Positions 51,072-59,440 of a stretch of 64,000 nt of DNA are shown piece by piece; the stretch's first letter is position 1, and each line of letters starts with the position of its first letter. Source of the stretch: Halosimplex litoreum (GTDB taxonomy: Archaea > Halobacteriota > Halobacteria > Halobacteriales > Haloarculaceae); the NCBI RefSeq assembly GCF_016065055.1, contig NZ_CP065856.1, positions 2,231,836 to 2,295,835 of the forward strand, written 5' to 3'. The notes beneath the pieces were generated by a model that was given only the letters and a program-made list of their open reading frames with translations, was not told the DNA's origin and did not search any database. Both the position numbers and the translations under genes were made by a program.

Positions 51072-51618
51072 GTCCGCTCCTCGCGCTGCGACCGCGCGCG
51101 AACCGCTCGACGGCGTTGTACAGCGCCAGCCCGGCGAGCGCCGGGCCGAGCGTGACGACGAGTACGAGCGTCGTCCAGGCGACGGTTGCGGCCAGCCCGT
51201 CGAGGAAGAGGACGTTGTAGCGGGTGAACCCGCCGGGGGCGACGAACAGGACGGCACTCGTGACCATCGCGACAGGCCACCCGAGCGTGGCGTACGCCAG
51301 GGCCTCGTCGGCGTCCAGCAGCGTCCAGCGGCCGAGCAGTTGCCGACCGAACAGCACCGGGACGACCGCGAGGACCAGCGCCGCCCCAGCGGCGACGACG
51401 GCGAACGTCAGCCCCGCGGCCGGATCGACGAGCACCGCCAGCGCGACCGCGCCCGCCGCGAACAGACCCACCGCTCCCGCGAGGACCGTCCCCAGCGCGT
51501 CCCCGAAGTAGTCAGTTCGCGTCGAGAGCGCCCACGCCACTCCTGCGACGACCGGCGACGCGACGACCAGTCCGAATGCGGCCACCAGCGCCATCGCTCC
51601 CACGAACCCGGCTTCCAT
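51064..51618 (-). CDS. Five- or six-span membrane protein, unknown
   Basis: This 184-residue hydrophobic protein has segments at about 7-30, 40-62, 68-87, 108-127 and 136-165 and an arginine-rich C-terminus. There are no catalytic motifs. It is convergent with the cupin gene (8-base overlap) and has a 66-base spacer to the acyl-CoA dehydrogenase stop. Confidence 0.68.
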   Translation of the reverse strand: MEAGFVGAMALVAAFGLVVASPVVAGVAWALSTRTDYFGDALGTVLAGAVGLFAAGAVALAVLVDPAAGLTFAVVAAGAALVLAVVPVLFGRQLLGRWTLLDADEALAYATLGWPVAMVTSAVLFVAPGGFTRYNVLFLDGLAATVAWTTLVLVVTLGPALAGLALYNAVERFARGRSARSGLR

Positions 51619-51684
51619 CGCCGAGTGGTTGGCGCGCCTCCTGATAAGTTCGGGGGTCCGCCTCGCGCAGTTTCGGCGGTCGCG

Positions 51685-52854
51685 TCACTCGAAGGCAGCG
51701 ATGCCGGTCAGGTCCTCGCCCACGATCAGCGTGTGAATATCGTGGGTGCCTTCGTAGGTATACACCGTCTCGACGTTGGCGAGGTGGCGCATCGGCGAGT
51801 AGTCGGTCGTGATGCCGTTGCCGCCCAGCATCTCCCTGGCGGTGCGGGCCGCGTCGCGCCACATCGCGACGTTGTTGCGTTTGGCCATCGACACCTGCTG
51901 GGGTCGCAGGTCGCCTCGTTCTTTCAGATCCGCGAGCCGATAGGCCAGCAACTGGGCGGTCGTGATCTCCGTGGCCATCTCCGCGAGTTTCTCCTGCTGG
52001 AGCTGGAATCGTGCGATCGGGCCACCGAACTGTTCGCGGTCGGTCGCGTACTCGCGGGCGGCCTCGAAGCAGTCCCGCGCCGCGCCGACGGCGCCCCACG
52101 CGATGCCGTAGCGGGCCTGCGTGAGACACGAGAGGGGGCCTTTCATCCCCGACACGTCGGGCAAGACCGCCGACTCGGGGACGTAGCAGTCGTTCAGGCC
52201 GATCTCCCCCGTCACCGAGGCGCGCATCGAGAGCTTGCCGTCGATGTGGTTCGTGGTAATCCCCTCTCGGTCCGTGTCGACGAGAAAGCCGCGGACCGGA
52301 TCGTCGGCCGCCGAGCGGTCCCTGGCCCACACGAGCGCGACGTCGGCGATGGGGGCGTTCGTGATCCACGTCTTCGAGCCGTTGAGGACGTACCCGTCGC
52401 CGTCGTCGCTTCGTTCGGCGCGGGTCTCCATCGCGCTGGGGTTCGAGCCGTGGTCGGGTTCCGTGAGGCCGAAACACCCCACCGCGGAGCCGTCGGCGAG
52501 GGCTGGCAGCCACCGCTCGCGCTGGGCCGCCGAGCCGAAGGCGTGGATCGGGTACATCACCAGCGCCCCCTGAACGGAGGCCATCGAGCGCACGCCCGAG
52601 TCGCCCGCTTCGAGTTCCTGCATCACGAGCCCGTAGGCTCGTTCGCCGAGGTTCGCCGTCGCCTCGTGGTCGAGGTTCGGCGCGTAGAAGCCCAGATCGC
52701 CCATCTCCGCGATCAGCTCCTCGGGGAACGTGCCGGCCTCGAAGTGGTCATCGATGTCGGGGCGGACCCGATCGTCGACGAACTCCCGGGCCGTGTCGCG
52801 GACGAGCCGCTCCTCCTCGTTCAGATCGGCCTCCAGGCCCACGTAGTCGAGCAT
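51685..52854 (-). CDS. Acyl-CoA dehydrogenase, glutaryl-CoA-dehydrogenase-like
   Basis: This 389-residue FAD enzyme oxidises acyl-CoA thioesters. Family blocks are CFGLTEPDHGSNPSAMETRA, the GSKTWITNAPIADVALVWA region, and the catalytic glutamate in VYTYEGTHDIHTLIVG near the C-terminus (YEGT as in glutaryl-CoA dehydrogenases). Electrons would pass to an electron-transferring flavoprotein. No other beta-oxidation gene is adjacent. Confidence 0.93.
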   Translation of the reverse strand: MLDYVGLEADLNEEERLVRDTAREFVDDRVRPDIDDHFEAGTFPEELIAEMGDLGFYAPNLDHEATANLGERAYGLVMQELEAGDSGVRSMASVQGALVMYPIHAFGSAAQRERWLPALADGSAVGCFGLTEPDHGSNPSAMETRAERSDDGDGYVLNGSKTWITNAPIADVALVWARDRSAADDPVRGFLVDTDREGITTNHIDGKLSMRASVTGEIGLNDCYVPESAVLPDVSGMKGPLSCLTQARYGIAWGAVGAARDCFEAAREYATDREQFGGPIARFQLQQEKLAEMATEITTAQLLAYRLADLKERGDLRPQQVSMAKRNNVAMWRDAARTAREMLGGNGITTDYSPMRHLANVETVYTYEGTHDIHTLIVGEDLTGIAAFE

Positions 52855-52922
52855 GCCCGTCCTTGGACGCGAGTCGTGAAAAGCGCTCGCCGGGCCGCCG
52901 GGTCACGCGAGGCCCGTCGATA

Positions 52923-53651
52923 TCAGTCGTCGGAGGCGACGGCGTCGTCGGCGGGCACGGTGTCGGTCGCGTCGACCTCGCGGACGAACGCGATGAAGTT
53001 GTCGAACACCTGTTTGGCCTCGCAGGCGGCGTCGAAGTTCTCGGGCGTGATCCCGTCGAGGACCGACTGGATGCGGTCCTCGGAGAGCTGGCCCTCCTTG
53101 CCGACGGTCACCTCGGCGGCGGTGTCCATGTCGTACTCGGGGTGGAACTGGACGCCGAACACCCGACCCTCGCGGAAGCCGTGGACGCCGTAGTCGTTGC
53201 CGGCCAGCCGTTCGGCGCCCGGCGGGAGTTCGGCCACGTAGTCCGAGTGGGTGGTGAAGACGGTGAAGTCGTCGTCGATCCCCTCGAACAGCACCGAGTC
53301 GCCGGTGTGTTCGACGGTCCGGTAGCCGATCTCGTACTCCCCCATCGGCTCGACGGTCCCGCCGAGCACGTCCGCGAGCAGCTGGTGGCCGTAACACACG
53401 CCCAGGAACGGCAGCCCGCGGTCGATCGCCTCGTCGACCCACTCCTTGGTCGGCGCGATCCACTCCTCGTCCCAGTAGACCGAGGCGCGGGAGCCGGTGA
53501 CCACCGCGCCGTCGAACTCGAAGGTCTCCGGGTACTGTCCCGTCGGGAGGTGAAACTCCGTCAGGTCGGCGTCGAGTTCCCGGCGGAAGTTGCGCCGGTT
53601 GCCCTCGGCCTCGTGGGCTGCGTTCAACAGGGCGATGCGCGGCCGTGTCAT
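52923..53651 (-). CDS. Class I glutamine amidotransferase domain protein
   Basis: This 242-residue stand-alone GATase has the catalytic cysteine in LGVCYGHQLL (Cys86) and His170/Glu172 in VQFHPEYDM. There is no synthetase domain in the chain, so it either acts with a partner or hydrolyses a gamma-glutamyl substrate on its own. It is similar in layout to GMP-synthase-like orphan amidotransferases. ATG 53651 was used; the frame remains open further upstream through unlikely basic sequence. Confidence 0.9.
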   Translation of the reverse strand: MTRPRIALLNAAHEAEGNRRNFRRELDADLTEFHLPTGQYPETFEFDGAVVTGSRASVYWDEEWIAPTKEWVDEAIDRGLPFLGVCYGHQLLADVLGGTVEPMGEYEIGYRTVEHTGDSVLFEGIDDDFTVFTTHSDYVAELPPGAERLAGNDYGVHGFREGRVFGVQFHPEYDMDTAAEVTVGKEGQLSEDRIQSVLDGITPENFDAACEAKQVFDNFIAFVREVDATDTVPADDAVASDD

Positions 53652-53701
53652 CGTCGTACTCCAACGGCTCGGCGAGTAAAAGCCTGTCCACCCTGGCAGT
53701 A

Positions 53702-54259
53702 CTACGTGCCCTGTGATCGATTCTCGCCCGCGTTTTCGCCGTCGCGGTCGGTTTCTTCGCCGCCGCTCTCGGTCCGCGACCGGACCAGCAGCGCCGCGGC
53801 GACCCCGCCGTAGCCCGCCGCGACCGCCAGCAGCCAGAGCGGTCGCGCCGTCAGGAACCACGGGACCGCGACCCCGTATCCCAGTCCCAGGAGCGCGCCC
53901 GAGGCGGTCCGGACCGCGTTCGACCCGCGCCGCGGCGAGAACGTCGTCACCGCCCAGTCGGCCAGCGCCGGCGCCGGGCCGCAGGCGACCAGCCACGGCC
54001 ACGCGGCCGGCGCGGTGTCGGTCAGGACGAGCGCGACGCCCGCGGGGATCCCGGGGTAGACGCCGCTACAGCGGGCACAGAGGTGGACCGTCCGACCGCC
54101 GAGAGCGAGGCGGTGACAGCGATAGTACTCGTCGGGTTCGTGGTGACTGAGGAGATACCGCCGGGTCCGGGCGAGCCCGGCGTGGAGTTCGCGGCCGATG
54201 CGGCCGACGCGGCCGGCGCGGGCGCCCGGCGGACGAGTCGTTCCGTCCGGATTCGCGGG
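53702..54259 (-). CDS. DUF2085 family membrane protein, start not determinable
   Basis: The body of the protein is clear: SHHEPDEYYRCHRL, then VHLCARCSGVYPGIPAG (the family Cys-rich motif), and three or four hydrophobic helices. No ATG, GTG or TTG occurs in frame between the stop of the upstream gene and the conserved part; the only in-frame starts lie far upstream inside the TM2 gene. The coordinates give the frame from just after that gene. A non-standard start, a sequencing indel or a small frameshift near the 5' end are all possible. Function of the family is unknown. Confidence 0.6.
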   Translation of the reverse strand, partial: PANPDGTTRPPGARAGRVGRIGRELHAGLARTRRYLLSHHEPDEYYRCHRLALGGRTVHLCARCSGVYPGIPAGVALVLTDTAPAAWPWLVACGPAPALADWAVTTFSPRRGSNAVRTASGALLGLGYGVAVPWFLTARPLWLLAVAAGYGGVAAALLVRSRTESGGEETDRDGENAGENRSQGT

Positions 54260-54260
54260 C

Positions 54261-54749
54261 TCACTCGTCCACGTACTGGCGGCGAAACTCGTCGTCGTTC
54301 TTGGTGAGGTAGATGACGCCCTCGACGATCCCGATGATGCCGGGGATCCCGGTCCAGAAGAAACAGAGGTACACGATTCCGAGCTTGGTGTTCCCGAGGT
54401 AGAACTTGTGGGCGCCGAAGCTCCCGAGCAGGATGGCGAGCAGCGCCGCGACGATCCGCTCGTCGTTGCCGGACTCCATCCCGGGCTGGCGGACGCCACA
54501 TTCCGGACAGATCTCGGCTTTCTCGTTGATGACCGCACCGCACTCGGCGCAGTACTTCTCGTCCGGACCCTTCTGTCCGCTCGCGCTCGAACTGGCGGTG
54601 GGTCCGCCGGTATCGCGGTCGGCCGTCCCGCCGGCGTCCTCGTCGACGCTATCGCCAACCCAGTTATCGTCGCTCCCGTCGTCGGCGTCGCCGGACTCGG
54701 TATCGCCGGGATCGGCGTCGTCCCGGTCGTCGCGCTCGTCGTTCGACAT
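54261..54749 (-). CDS. Zinc-ribbon/TM2-domain membrane protein
   Basis: This 162-residue protein has an acidic disordered N-terminal half, a zinc ribbon (YCAECGAVINEKAEICPECG) and a TM2 domain with two helices joined by a FLG-type turn (LLGSFGAHKFYLGNTKLGI). TM2 proteins are small membrane proteins of unclear function. The end YVDE overlaps no gene. The DUF2085 frame follows immediately downstream. Confidence 0.85.
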   Translation of the reverse strand: MSNDERDDRDDADPGDTESGDADDGSDDNWVGDSVDEDAGGTADRDTGGPTASSSASGQKGPDEKYCAECGAVINEKAEICPECGVRQPGMESGNDERIVAALLAILLGSFGAHKFYLGNTKLGIVYLCFFWTGIPGIIGIVEGVIYLTKNDDEFRRQYVDE

Positions 54750-54814
54750 ACCCCTGATGACGAGCGTCCGGCGTGTAAACCGCCGGCTTGCGAATTCCTG
54801 CCGGCGAGCGGCTG

Positions 54815-55621
54815 TCACCCGCCGTCCTCGAAGTCGCCGAGCAGCGCGTCGTTGACCGCGGCGCTCTCCTCGACGAAACAGCAATGGCCGCCCTCGACGG
54901 CGGTGAACTCCCCGCGGGGCAGCCCCTCGGCCAGGTCTCGACCGGCCTCGGTCGGGACGACTGCATCGTCCACGCCGTGGTACACCCGCGCGGGCGTCGT
55001 GATCTCGTACAGCGAGTCCGAGCGGTCGAAGGCGGCCATCGCGGCGGCCTGAGCGTCGAAGCCCGCGCGGTCGGCGTCCTCCTCGCGGCGCCAGCCGACG
55101 ATCTCGTCGACCACGTCGGCGTGGGCGTCGATGTCGGCCCCGAAGGCGTTGCGCAGCGACGCCCGGAGCGCTTCGGGGTCGTCGCGGGGCGCGAACAGCG
55201 AGTCGAGCGCGTCGGCGTCGACGCGGTCGCCGGCGGCGGCCGTCCCGAACAGCGTCAGCGAGGCGGCGCGGTCGTAGCGGTGTGCGTACTCCAGCGCGAC
55301 CATCCCGCCGAGGCCGGCGCCGACGACGTGGGCGTCGGCGACGCCGTGGTCCGACAGGACCGCTTCCAGGTCGCCCGCGAGCGTCCGGACCTCGTAGGGG
55401 CCGTCGGGCGCGTCCGAGCGGCCGGTCCCCCGCAGGTCCCAGGTGACCGTCTCGAAGCCCTCGGCCAGGGCGGCGTGTTGCCAGCCCCACACCCACGCGC
55501 CGTAGCCCGCCGGCTCGACGAACACCACCGTGTCTGCGGCGCGGTCGGCGTCCTCGGGCGGCCGCGGGTCGCCCCTGGCCTCGTAGTACAGGTCGACGCC
55601 ACCGTTCGTGACGACTGTCAT
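54815..55621 (-). CDS. Alpha/beta-hydrolase-fold protein lacking the usual nucleophile serine
   Basis: This 268-residue protein has the family fold (VTWDLRGTGRSDAPD, GVDDAVVPTEAGRDLAEG and EGGHCCFVEE), with the acid in GVDDAV and the histidine in GGHC. At the nucleophile elbow the sequence is VVGAGLGGMVAL, so the expected GxSxG serine at about residue 103 is glycine. Either it is a non-hydrolytic member, as in some binding proteins, or another residue acts. Its ATG overlaps the stop of the upstream membrane-protein gene (ATGA). Confidence 0.82.
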   Translation of the reverse strand: MTVVTNGGVDLYYEARGDPRPPEDADRAADTVVFVEPAGYGAWVWGWQHAALAEGFETVTWDLRGTGRSDAPDGPYEVRTLAGDLEAVLSDHGVADAHVVGAGLGGMVALEYAHRYDRAASLTLFGTAAAGDRVDADALDSLFAPRDDPEALRASLRNAFGADIDAHADVVDEIVGWRREEDADRAGFDAQAAAMAAFDRSDSLYEITTPARVYHGVDDAVVPTEAGRDLAEGLPRGEFTAVEGGHCCFVEESAAVNDALLGDFEDGG

Positions 55622-56076
55622 GGGTCGACGTTGGCGGGCTCGTCGTAAGGGCGGCCCGGTTCGCGGGCCTCGGCGTACAGCTCCCGCGCCGCCGCGACGG
55701 TCGTGACGACGCCGCCGAGCACCAGCAGGTACCAGCCGAGCGCCGGGACGTAGAGAGCACCGGTGCCGAAGCGCCACGGCGCGAATGCCGCGAGCGCCCA
55801 TCCCGCGGCGACGATACCGGTCAGAAACGCCAGCGCGTGACCCGGCGGGCGGCGCGGACGGGCGGCGTGGATCGCCCCGACGACGGCGAGCCACGCGAGG
55901 ACGGGGTAGTCGTTCGGGGCGAAGCCGGGCCGGTCGTACCAGAACCGCGGCCCCATCGGGATCCCGGTATCGCTGGGGAGGTTCGGGTTCAGGTGGAACA
56001 GTCGGAGCGAGAGCGCGACGGCGATCGCCGCCAGCCCGAACGCGAGAACGGGGTTCGCTCGCTCGGAGGTACTCAC
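55618..56076 (-). CDS. Four-span membrane protein, unknown
   Basis: This 152-residue protein has hydrophobic segments at about 10-25, 60-72, 80-100 and 115-134 and a periplasmic-side loop with GPRFWYDRPGFAPNDYP. It is translationally coupled to the alpha/beta-hydrolase-fold gene by a four-base overlap, so the two may act together. Family not recognised. Confidence 0.68.
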   Translation of the reverse strand: MSTSERANPVLAFGLAAIAVALSLRLFHLNPNLPSDTGIPMGPRFWYDRPGFAPNDYPVLAWLAVVGAIHAARPRRPPGHALAFLTGIVAAGWALAAFAPWRFGTGALYVPALGWYLLVLGGVVTTVAAARELYAEAREPGRPYDEPANVDP

Positions 56077-56234
56077 ACGAGCGGATGTTCGCCACGTGTC
56101 ATCAACTTTCTGCGAACTCGGGTCGTCCGGGCTCTGAGCGACGGCGCCGACCGTCGAAGGGCGCGCTGAGTGGGGGCGCCGGAGCGACCGTGACCCGTTC
56201 GAATTTATGCCCCGGCCGATCCTACGGCCGGCCG

Positions 56235-56648
56235 ATGGAGTACCGGACGCGACTGGCGGCGAACCTCGCTTCGGAGTCGGAAGCGTACGGCTACACGCTG
56301 ACGATCTGGGGTAGCGGCGCGCTGCTGATCCACAGCTACAGCGTCCCCGGGGTCGCCCGAATCCTCTCGTTCGTGGCGGGCGCGCTCGCGGGGTTCGGGC
56401 TGCTCGCCGCGCTCGCGTTCGAGGGATTCTCCGCGGAGATGCACGTCGAGGAATCGCCCTCGTCGCTGGTGGTCTCGGCGATCCACATCCTCTCGACCGG
56501 CGGGGCGCTGGCGGCCGTCAGTCTCGTCCTCGACGCGACACCGGACGGGGTGGCGCTGGTCACCTTCTTTCTCGTCGGGGCGCTCGCGACCGTGACCTAC
56601 AATCTGCTGTTGCTGCTGGAAGCCGTGGCCGTGCGCGCGATCACCTGA
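56235..56648 (+). CDS. Four-span membrane protein, unknown
   Basis: This 137-residue protein has a soluble start MEYRTRLAANLASESEAYGYTL and four hydrophobic segments, ending VTYNLLLLLEAVAVRAIT. No catalytic motif is visible. A TATA-like GAATTTATG lies about 26-34 bases upstream of the ATG. It is divergent from the preceding membrane-protein gene. Confidence 0.66.
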   Translation: MEYRTRLAANLASESEAYGYTLTIWGSGALLIHSYSVPGVARILSFVAGALAGFGLLAALAFEGFSAEMHVEESPSSLVVSAIHILSTGGALAAVSLVLDATPDGVALVTFFLVGALATVTYNLLLLLEAVAVRAIT

Positions 56649-56677
56649 CGGAGTCGCGAAAACGAGCACAATCGGTC

Positions 56678-56851
56678 CTACAGCGCGGCGTCGTCCGGCA
56701 CTCGGTGGCGGTCGCCGTCGCCGGGCGCGGCGCCGAACAGCTCCGGCGCCACGTCGAAGGCGGCCTCCGAGGCCGCCGTCGTGTCGGTCGGCCCGGTATC
56801 GTCGGCCGCTCGGTCCGCGGCGGCGTCGCGGTCGGTCGCTGGGTCGACCAT
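56678..56851 (-). CDS. Small acidic protein coupled to nirA, 57 residues
   Basis: The ATG of this gene overlaps the TAA of nirA by one base (TAATG), so translation is coupled. The protein is acidic and disordered (MVDPATDRDAAADRAADD) with a central helical SEAAFDVAPELFG. Its position as last gene of the nitrite-reductase unit suggests a small accessory protein. No family recognised. Confidence 0.55.
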   Translation of the reverse strand: MVDPATDRDAAADRAADDTGPTDTTAASEAAFDVAPELFGAAPGDGDRHRVPDDAAL

Positions 56852-58662
56852 TAGTCGTCCGCCGAGAGCGGCTGGCCCTCGGCGTCGGTCGGCGCCGGAC
56901 TCTCGCCGTCGGCGAAGGGGTACCACGACTGTTTCCCGTCGGCGAGACAGGGGTCCTCGTACCCCTCGACCTCTTCGGGCTCGGCGAGTTCGACGATGGT
57001 CTCGTGACCGGTGGCGTCGACCCACTCGCGGAAGGTCTGGCCCTCCTCGCGCAGCGCGGCGTAGGCCTCGACGAGGTTTGCGATCATCCCCGGCACCTCG
57101 TCGGCGGGGACGCGCTGGCGCACCCACTCGATGAACGTCGGCTCCTCGCCGATGCCGCCGCCGACGCCCACGTCCAGCGCCTCGACCATCTCGCCGTTCT
57201 TGCGAGCGCGCATGCCCTGCAGGCCGATGTCGGCGGTCATCGCCTGGCCGCAGTCGGCCGTGCAGCCGGAGTAGTGCATCTTGATGCGGTCCACGTCGTC
57301 GGGCAGTTCGACCTCCTTGGCGAGGTACCGCAGCATCCGAGCCATCCGGGCCTTCGTCTCCGTCAGCGCCAGCGAGCAGAACTCCGTCCCGGTGCAGGCC
57401 ATCGCGCCCTGCTCGAAGGGGTTGGGCTCGGGCCGGTAGGTGTCGAGCAGGTCCTCGTTGAGGAGGTTCGCGAGCTGCCCGTCCGGCACGTCCATGATCA
57501 GCGGGTTCTGGCGCCGGCTCAGCCGGACCTCGCCGGAGCCGTACGCGGAGGCGAGGTCGGCGAGGTCGATGGCGTCCTCGGCGGGCATCCGTCCGACCGG
57601 GACGGAGAGACCGACGTAGTTGCTGCCGTCTTTCTGGTCGTAGACGCCGACGTGGTCGTGGGCGCCCCGCTCGCTGGACTTGCCGGCGTTGTAGGTGTAC
57701 TCGCCGCGGAGGTCCGTGCCCGCGCGTTCGAGCTCGAAGTCGAGCCGCTCGTCCAGTTCCTCGCGGATGGCGTCGGTGCCGTGCTCGTCGACGAAGAAAC
57801 GGGCGCGGTTCTTCGAGCGGTTCTCGCGGTTGCCCGCCTCGTGGTAGTACTCGACGAACGCCCGCACGGTCTCCTTGGCCTGGTCGCGCGTGACGAACAG
57901 ATCCAGCGGGCGGGCCTCGCGCGGTTCGCGGCCGCCGAGGCCGCCGCCGACGCGGACGTTGAAGCCCTTGACTTCCTCCCTTCCGTCAGACTCCGTCTGC
58001 CGACTCTCCGAGTCGAGCTCGGAGACCTCGATGAACTTGTGCGCCGGTTCGAGGCCGATGTCGTTGATCGAGTCCTGGGCGCAGCCCTGGCGACAGCCCG
58101 TCACCGAGATGTTGAACTTCCGGGGCATGTTGGCCAGCTCGTCGTCGCCGCGAATGTCGGCCTGGATCTCGTCGAGCAGTTCCCGGGACTCGACGTACTC
58201 CTCGGCCTTGCCGGCGACCGGGCAGCCGGAGATGTTGCGCATCGTGTCCCCGCCCGCTGAGCGCGAGGAGACGCCGACCGCTTCGAGCTTCTCCCAGATC
58301 TCGGGGACGTCCTCCAGCTTGAGCCAGTGGAGCTGGATCGACTGGCGGGTCGTGAAGTCGATCCACCCGTTGCCGAACTCGGGGTTCTCGACGGGGCCCT
58401 CGGCGTAGTCGCGAGCGACCTCGCCGATGGCCTTCAGCTGCTCGGGTTCGAGCACGCCGCCGCAGTTGGTCAGCCGCATCATGAAATACGACTCCTGGCC
58501 CCCGCGGTGGTGGAATACCCCCCAGAACTTGAACCGGGAGAACCACTCGTCGCGTTCGTCCTCGGGGATGGCGTCCCACCCCTTCTCGGCGAACTCCTCG
58601 ATCTTCTCGCGTACTTCGTCCCCGTACATCTCGTCCTTCCAGGCTTCCTTCTTGTGTGGCAT
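56851..58662 (-). CDS. nirA: Ferredoxin-dependent assimilatory nitrite reductase
   Basis: This 603-residue siroheme and [4Fe-4S] enzyme reduces nitrite to ammonium with six electrons from ferredoxin. The cluster and siroheme ligands are visible: Cys423 and Cys429 (C-x5-C) and Cys467 and Cys471 (C-x3-C). The duplicated NIR/SIR half-domains are evident: FMMRLTNCGGVL in the first half and YVGLSVPVGRMP in the second. Residues about 214-230 (SELDSESRQTESDGREE) form an insertion just before VKGFNVRVGGG and correspond to a palindromic DNA repeat (57972-58024). It has its own promoter upstream and is followed by the coupled 57-residue gene. Confidence 0.96.
   Translation of the reverse strand: MPHKKEAWKDEMYGDEVREKIEEFAEKGWDAIPEDERDEWFSRFKFWGVFHHRGGQESYFMMRLTNCGGVLEPEQLKAIGEVARDYAEGPVENPEFGNGWIDFTTRQSIQLHWLKLEDVPEIWEKLEAVGVSSRSAGGDTMRNISGCPVAGKAEEYVESRELLDEIQADIRGDDELANMPRKFNISVTGCRQGCAQDSINDIGLEPAHKFIEVSELDSESRQTESDGREEVKGFNVRVGGGLGGREPREARPLDLFVTRDQAKETVRAFVEYYHEAGNRENRSKNRARFFVDEHGTDAIREELDERLDFELERAGTDLRGEYTYNAGKSSERGAHDHVGVYDQKDGSNYVGLSVPVGRMPAEDAIDLADLASAYGSGEVRLSRRQNPLIMDVPDGQLANLLNEDLLDTYRPEPNPFEQGAMACTGTEFCSLALTETKARMARMLRYLAKEVELPDDVDRIKMHYSGCTADCGQAMTADIGLQGMRARKNGEMVEALDVGVGGGIGEEPTFIEWVRQRVPADEVPGMIANLVEAYAALREEGQTFREWVDATGHETIVELAEPEEVEGYEDPCLADGKQSWYPFADGESPAPTDAEGQPLSADD
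57972..58024. repeat. Palindromic insertion inside nirA
   Basis: This segment of about 53 bases holds two small perfect hairpins, CAGAC-TCC-GTCTG (57987-57999) and CGACT-CTCCG-AGTCG (58001-58015). On the coding strand it gives a polar Ser/Glu/Asp-rich peptide inserted in a surface loop of NirA. It is a different sequence from the elements at 16356 and 24910 but behaves similarly, keeping the reading frame. Only one copy is seen in the window. Confidence 0.5.
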
Positions 58663-58869
58663 GGATTGTCTCTGTTTAGGTTTGTCCGCAATTTCGGCAA
58701 ATACTCGAACGTTCGTCTTCTTGTTTACGTCTCAGCTAGCCGACTGCGACGCATATAAGAATAATCGTTTAACACTTCGATATACTGTCTCGATATTCGA
58801 ACGAACGCTCGAAATACAATGATCTTAAACGCATTTGGGTGGGATCGGGCGGCAGTTCCGGTCGTGGGG
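58663..58869 (-). promoter_or_regulatory. nirA promoter region with palindromes
   Basis: On the minus strand a TATA-like TTATATG lies at about 58753-58759, about 90 bases before the nirA ATG, so the mRNA has a leader. A perfect palindrome CGAACGTTCG is at 58706-58715, in that leader. Farther upstream, TTCGA-N8-TCGAA (58796-58813) includes the plus-strand GAACGAACGC at 58799-58808, which is shared with the nasA and narK upstream regions. These features suggest nitrogen-dependent control. Confidence 0.5.
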
Positions 58870-59439
58870 TCAGGTGCCGAGTCGGTCCGTGGCCGGCGCG
58901 AGGTCCGCGTGCGAGCCGGCGGTCAGGGGGTGGGCGTCCACGTCGGGCGCTTCGGCGTCGACGACGACGGGGTCGAGCCGCGAGAGCACGTCGTAGAGCC
59001 GGCCGGAGCCGGCCGCGAGCGTGTGATCGCAGGCGACGCGGGCCGCGTCGGCGTCGTAGACGGCGTGGAGCGGGTGGAGCCGGCCGTCGCTGCGGGGCAC
59101 CGCGGCGGTGTCGGCGCAGGCGTCGAAGCAGTCGTCGAGCAGCGACGTGTCGACGGTCGGCACGTCGCCGGCGACGACGGCGACCGCGTCGCCCGTCGTG
59201 ACCCGGACGCCGGTCCGGACGGCTGCGACCGGGCCTTCGTCGGCGATCGGGTCGACCGCGAGCCGGTGGGGGAGGTCACCGAGCGCCTCGGACGCGGCGG
59301 CGCGGTCGTCGGCCGAACAGGTCACCACGACCTCGTCGACCGCGGACGCGACCGCGTCGGCGACCCGACGCAGCGGCGTCGCTTCGGCGTGGGGGTCGAA
59401 CGCGTTCCCGACGCCGGCCAGCAACAGTGCCGACCGCAT
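58870..59439 (-). CDS. mobA: MobA-like nucleotidyltransferase, atypical N-terminal loop
   Basis: This 189-residue GT-A-fold protein is placed between nirA and narK. The fold is recognisable from the N-terminal strand ALLLAG, a VVAGDVPTVD metal-binding region near 88-97 and the PRSDGRLHPLHAVYDA block that matches MobA substrate motifs. The usual GTP-binding loop AGGxSxRMGxDK is missing, replaced by AGVGNAFDPHAEATPLRR. It may still attach GMP to molybdopterin for NasA, or have another nucleotidyltransferase role. It begins one base after the narK stop, so it is co-transcribed with narK. Confidence 0.72.
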   Translation of the reverse strand: MRSALLLAGVGNAFDPHAEATPLRRVADAVASAVDEVVVTCSADDRAAASEALGDLPHRLAVDPIADEGPVAAVRTGVRVTTGDAVAVVAGDVPTVDTSLLDDCFDACADTAAVPRSDGRLHPLHAVYDADAARVACDHTLAAGSGRLYDVLSRLDPVVVDAEAPDVDAHPLTAGSHADLAPATDRLGT

Positions 59440-59440
59440 C

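Noticed and set aside
54757-54769. A third copy of the GATGACGAGC repeat near 54757
   Set aside because: Only the core CTGATGACGAGC matches; the flanking GGTGG and CACTGAG parts are missing, so it is likely chance.
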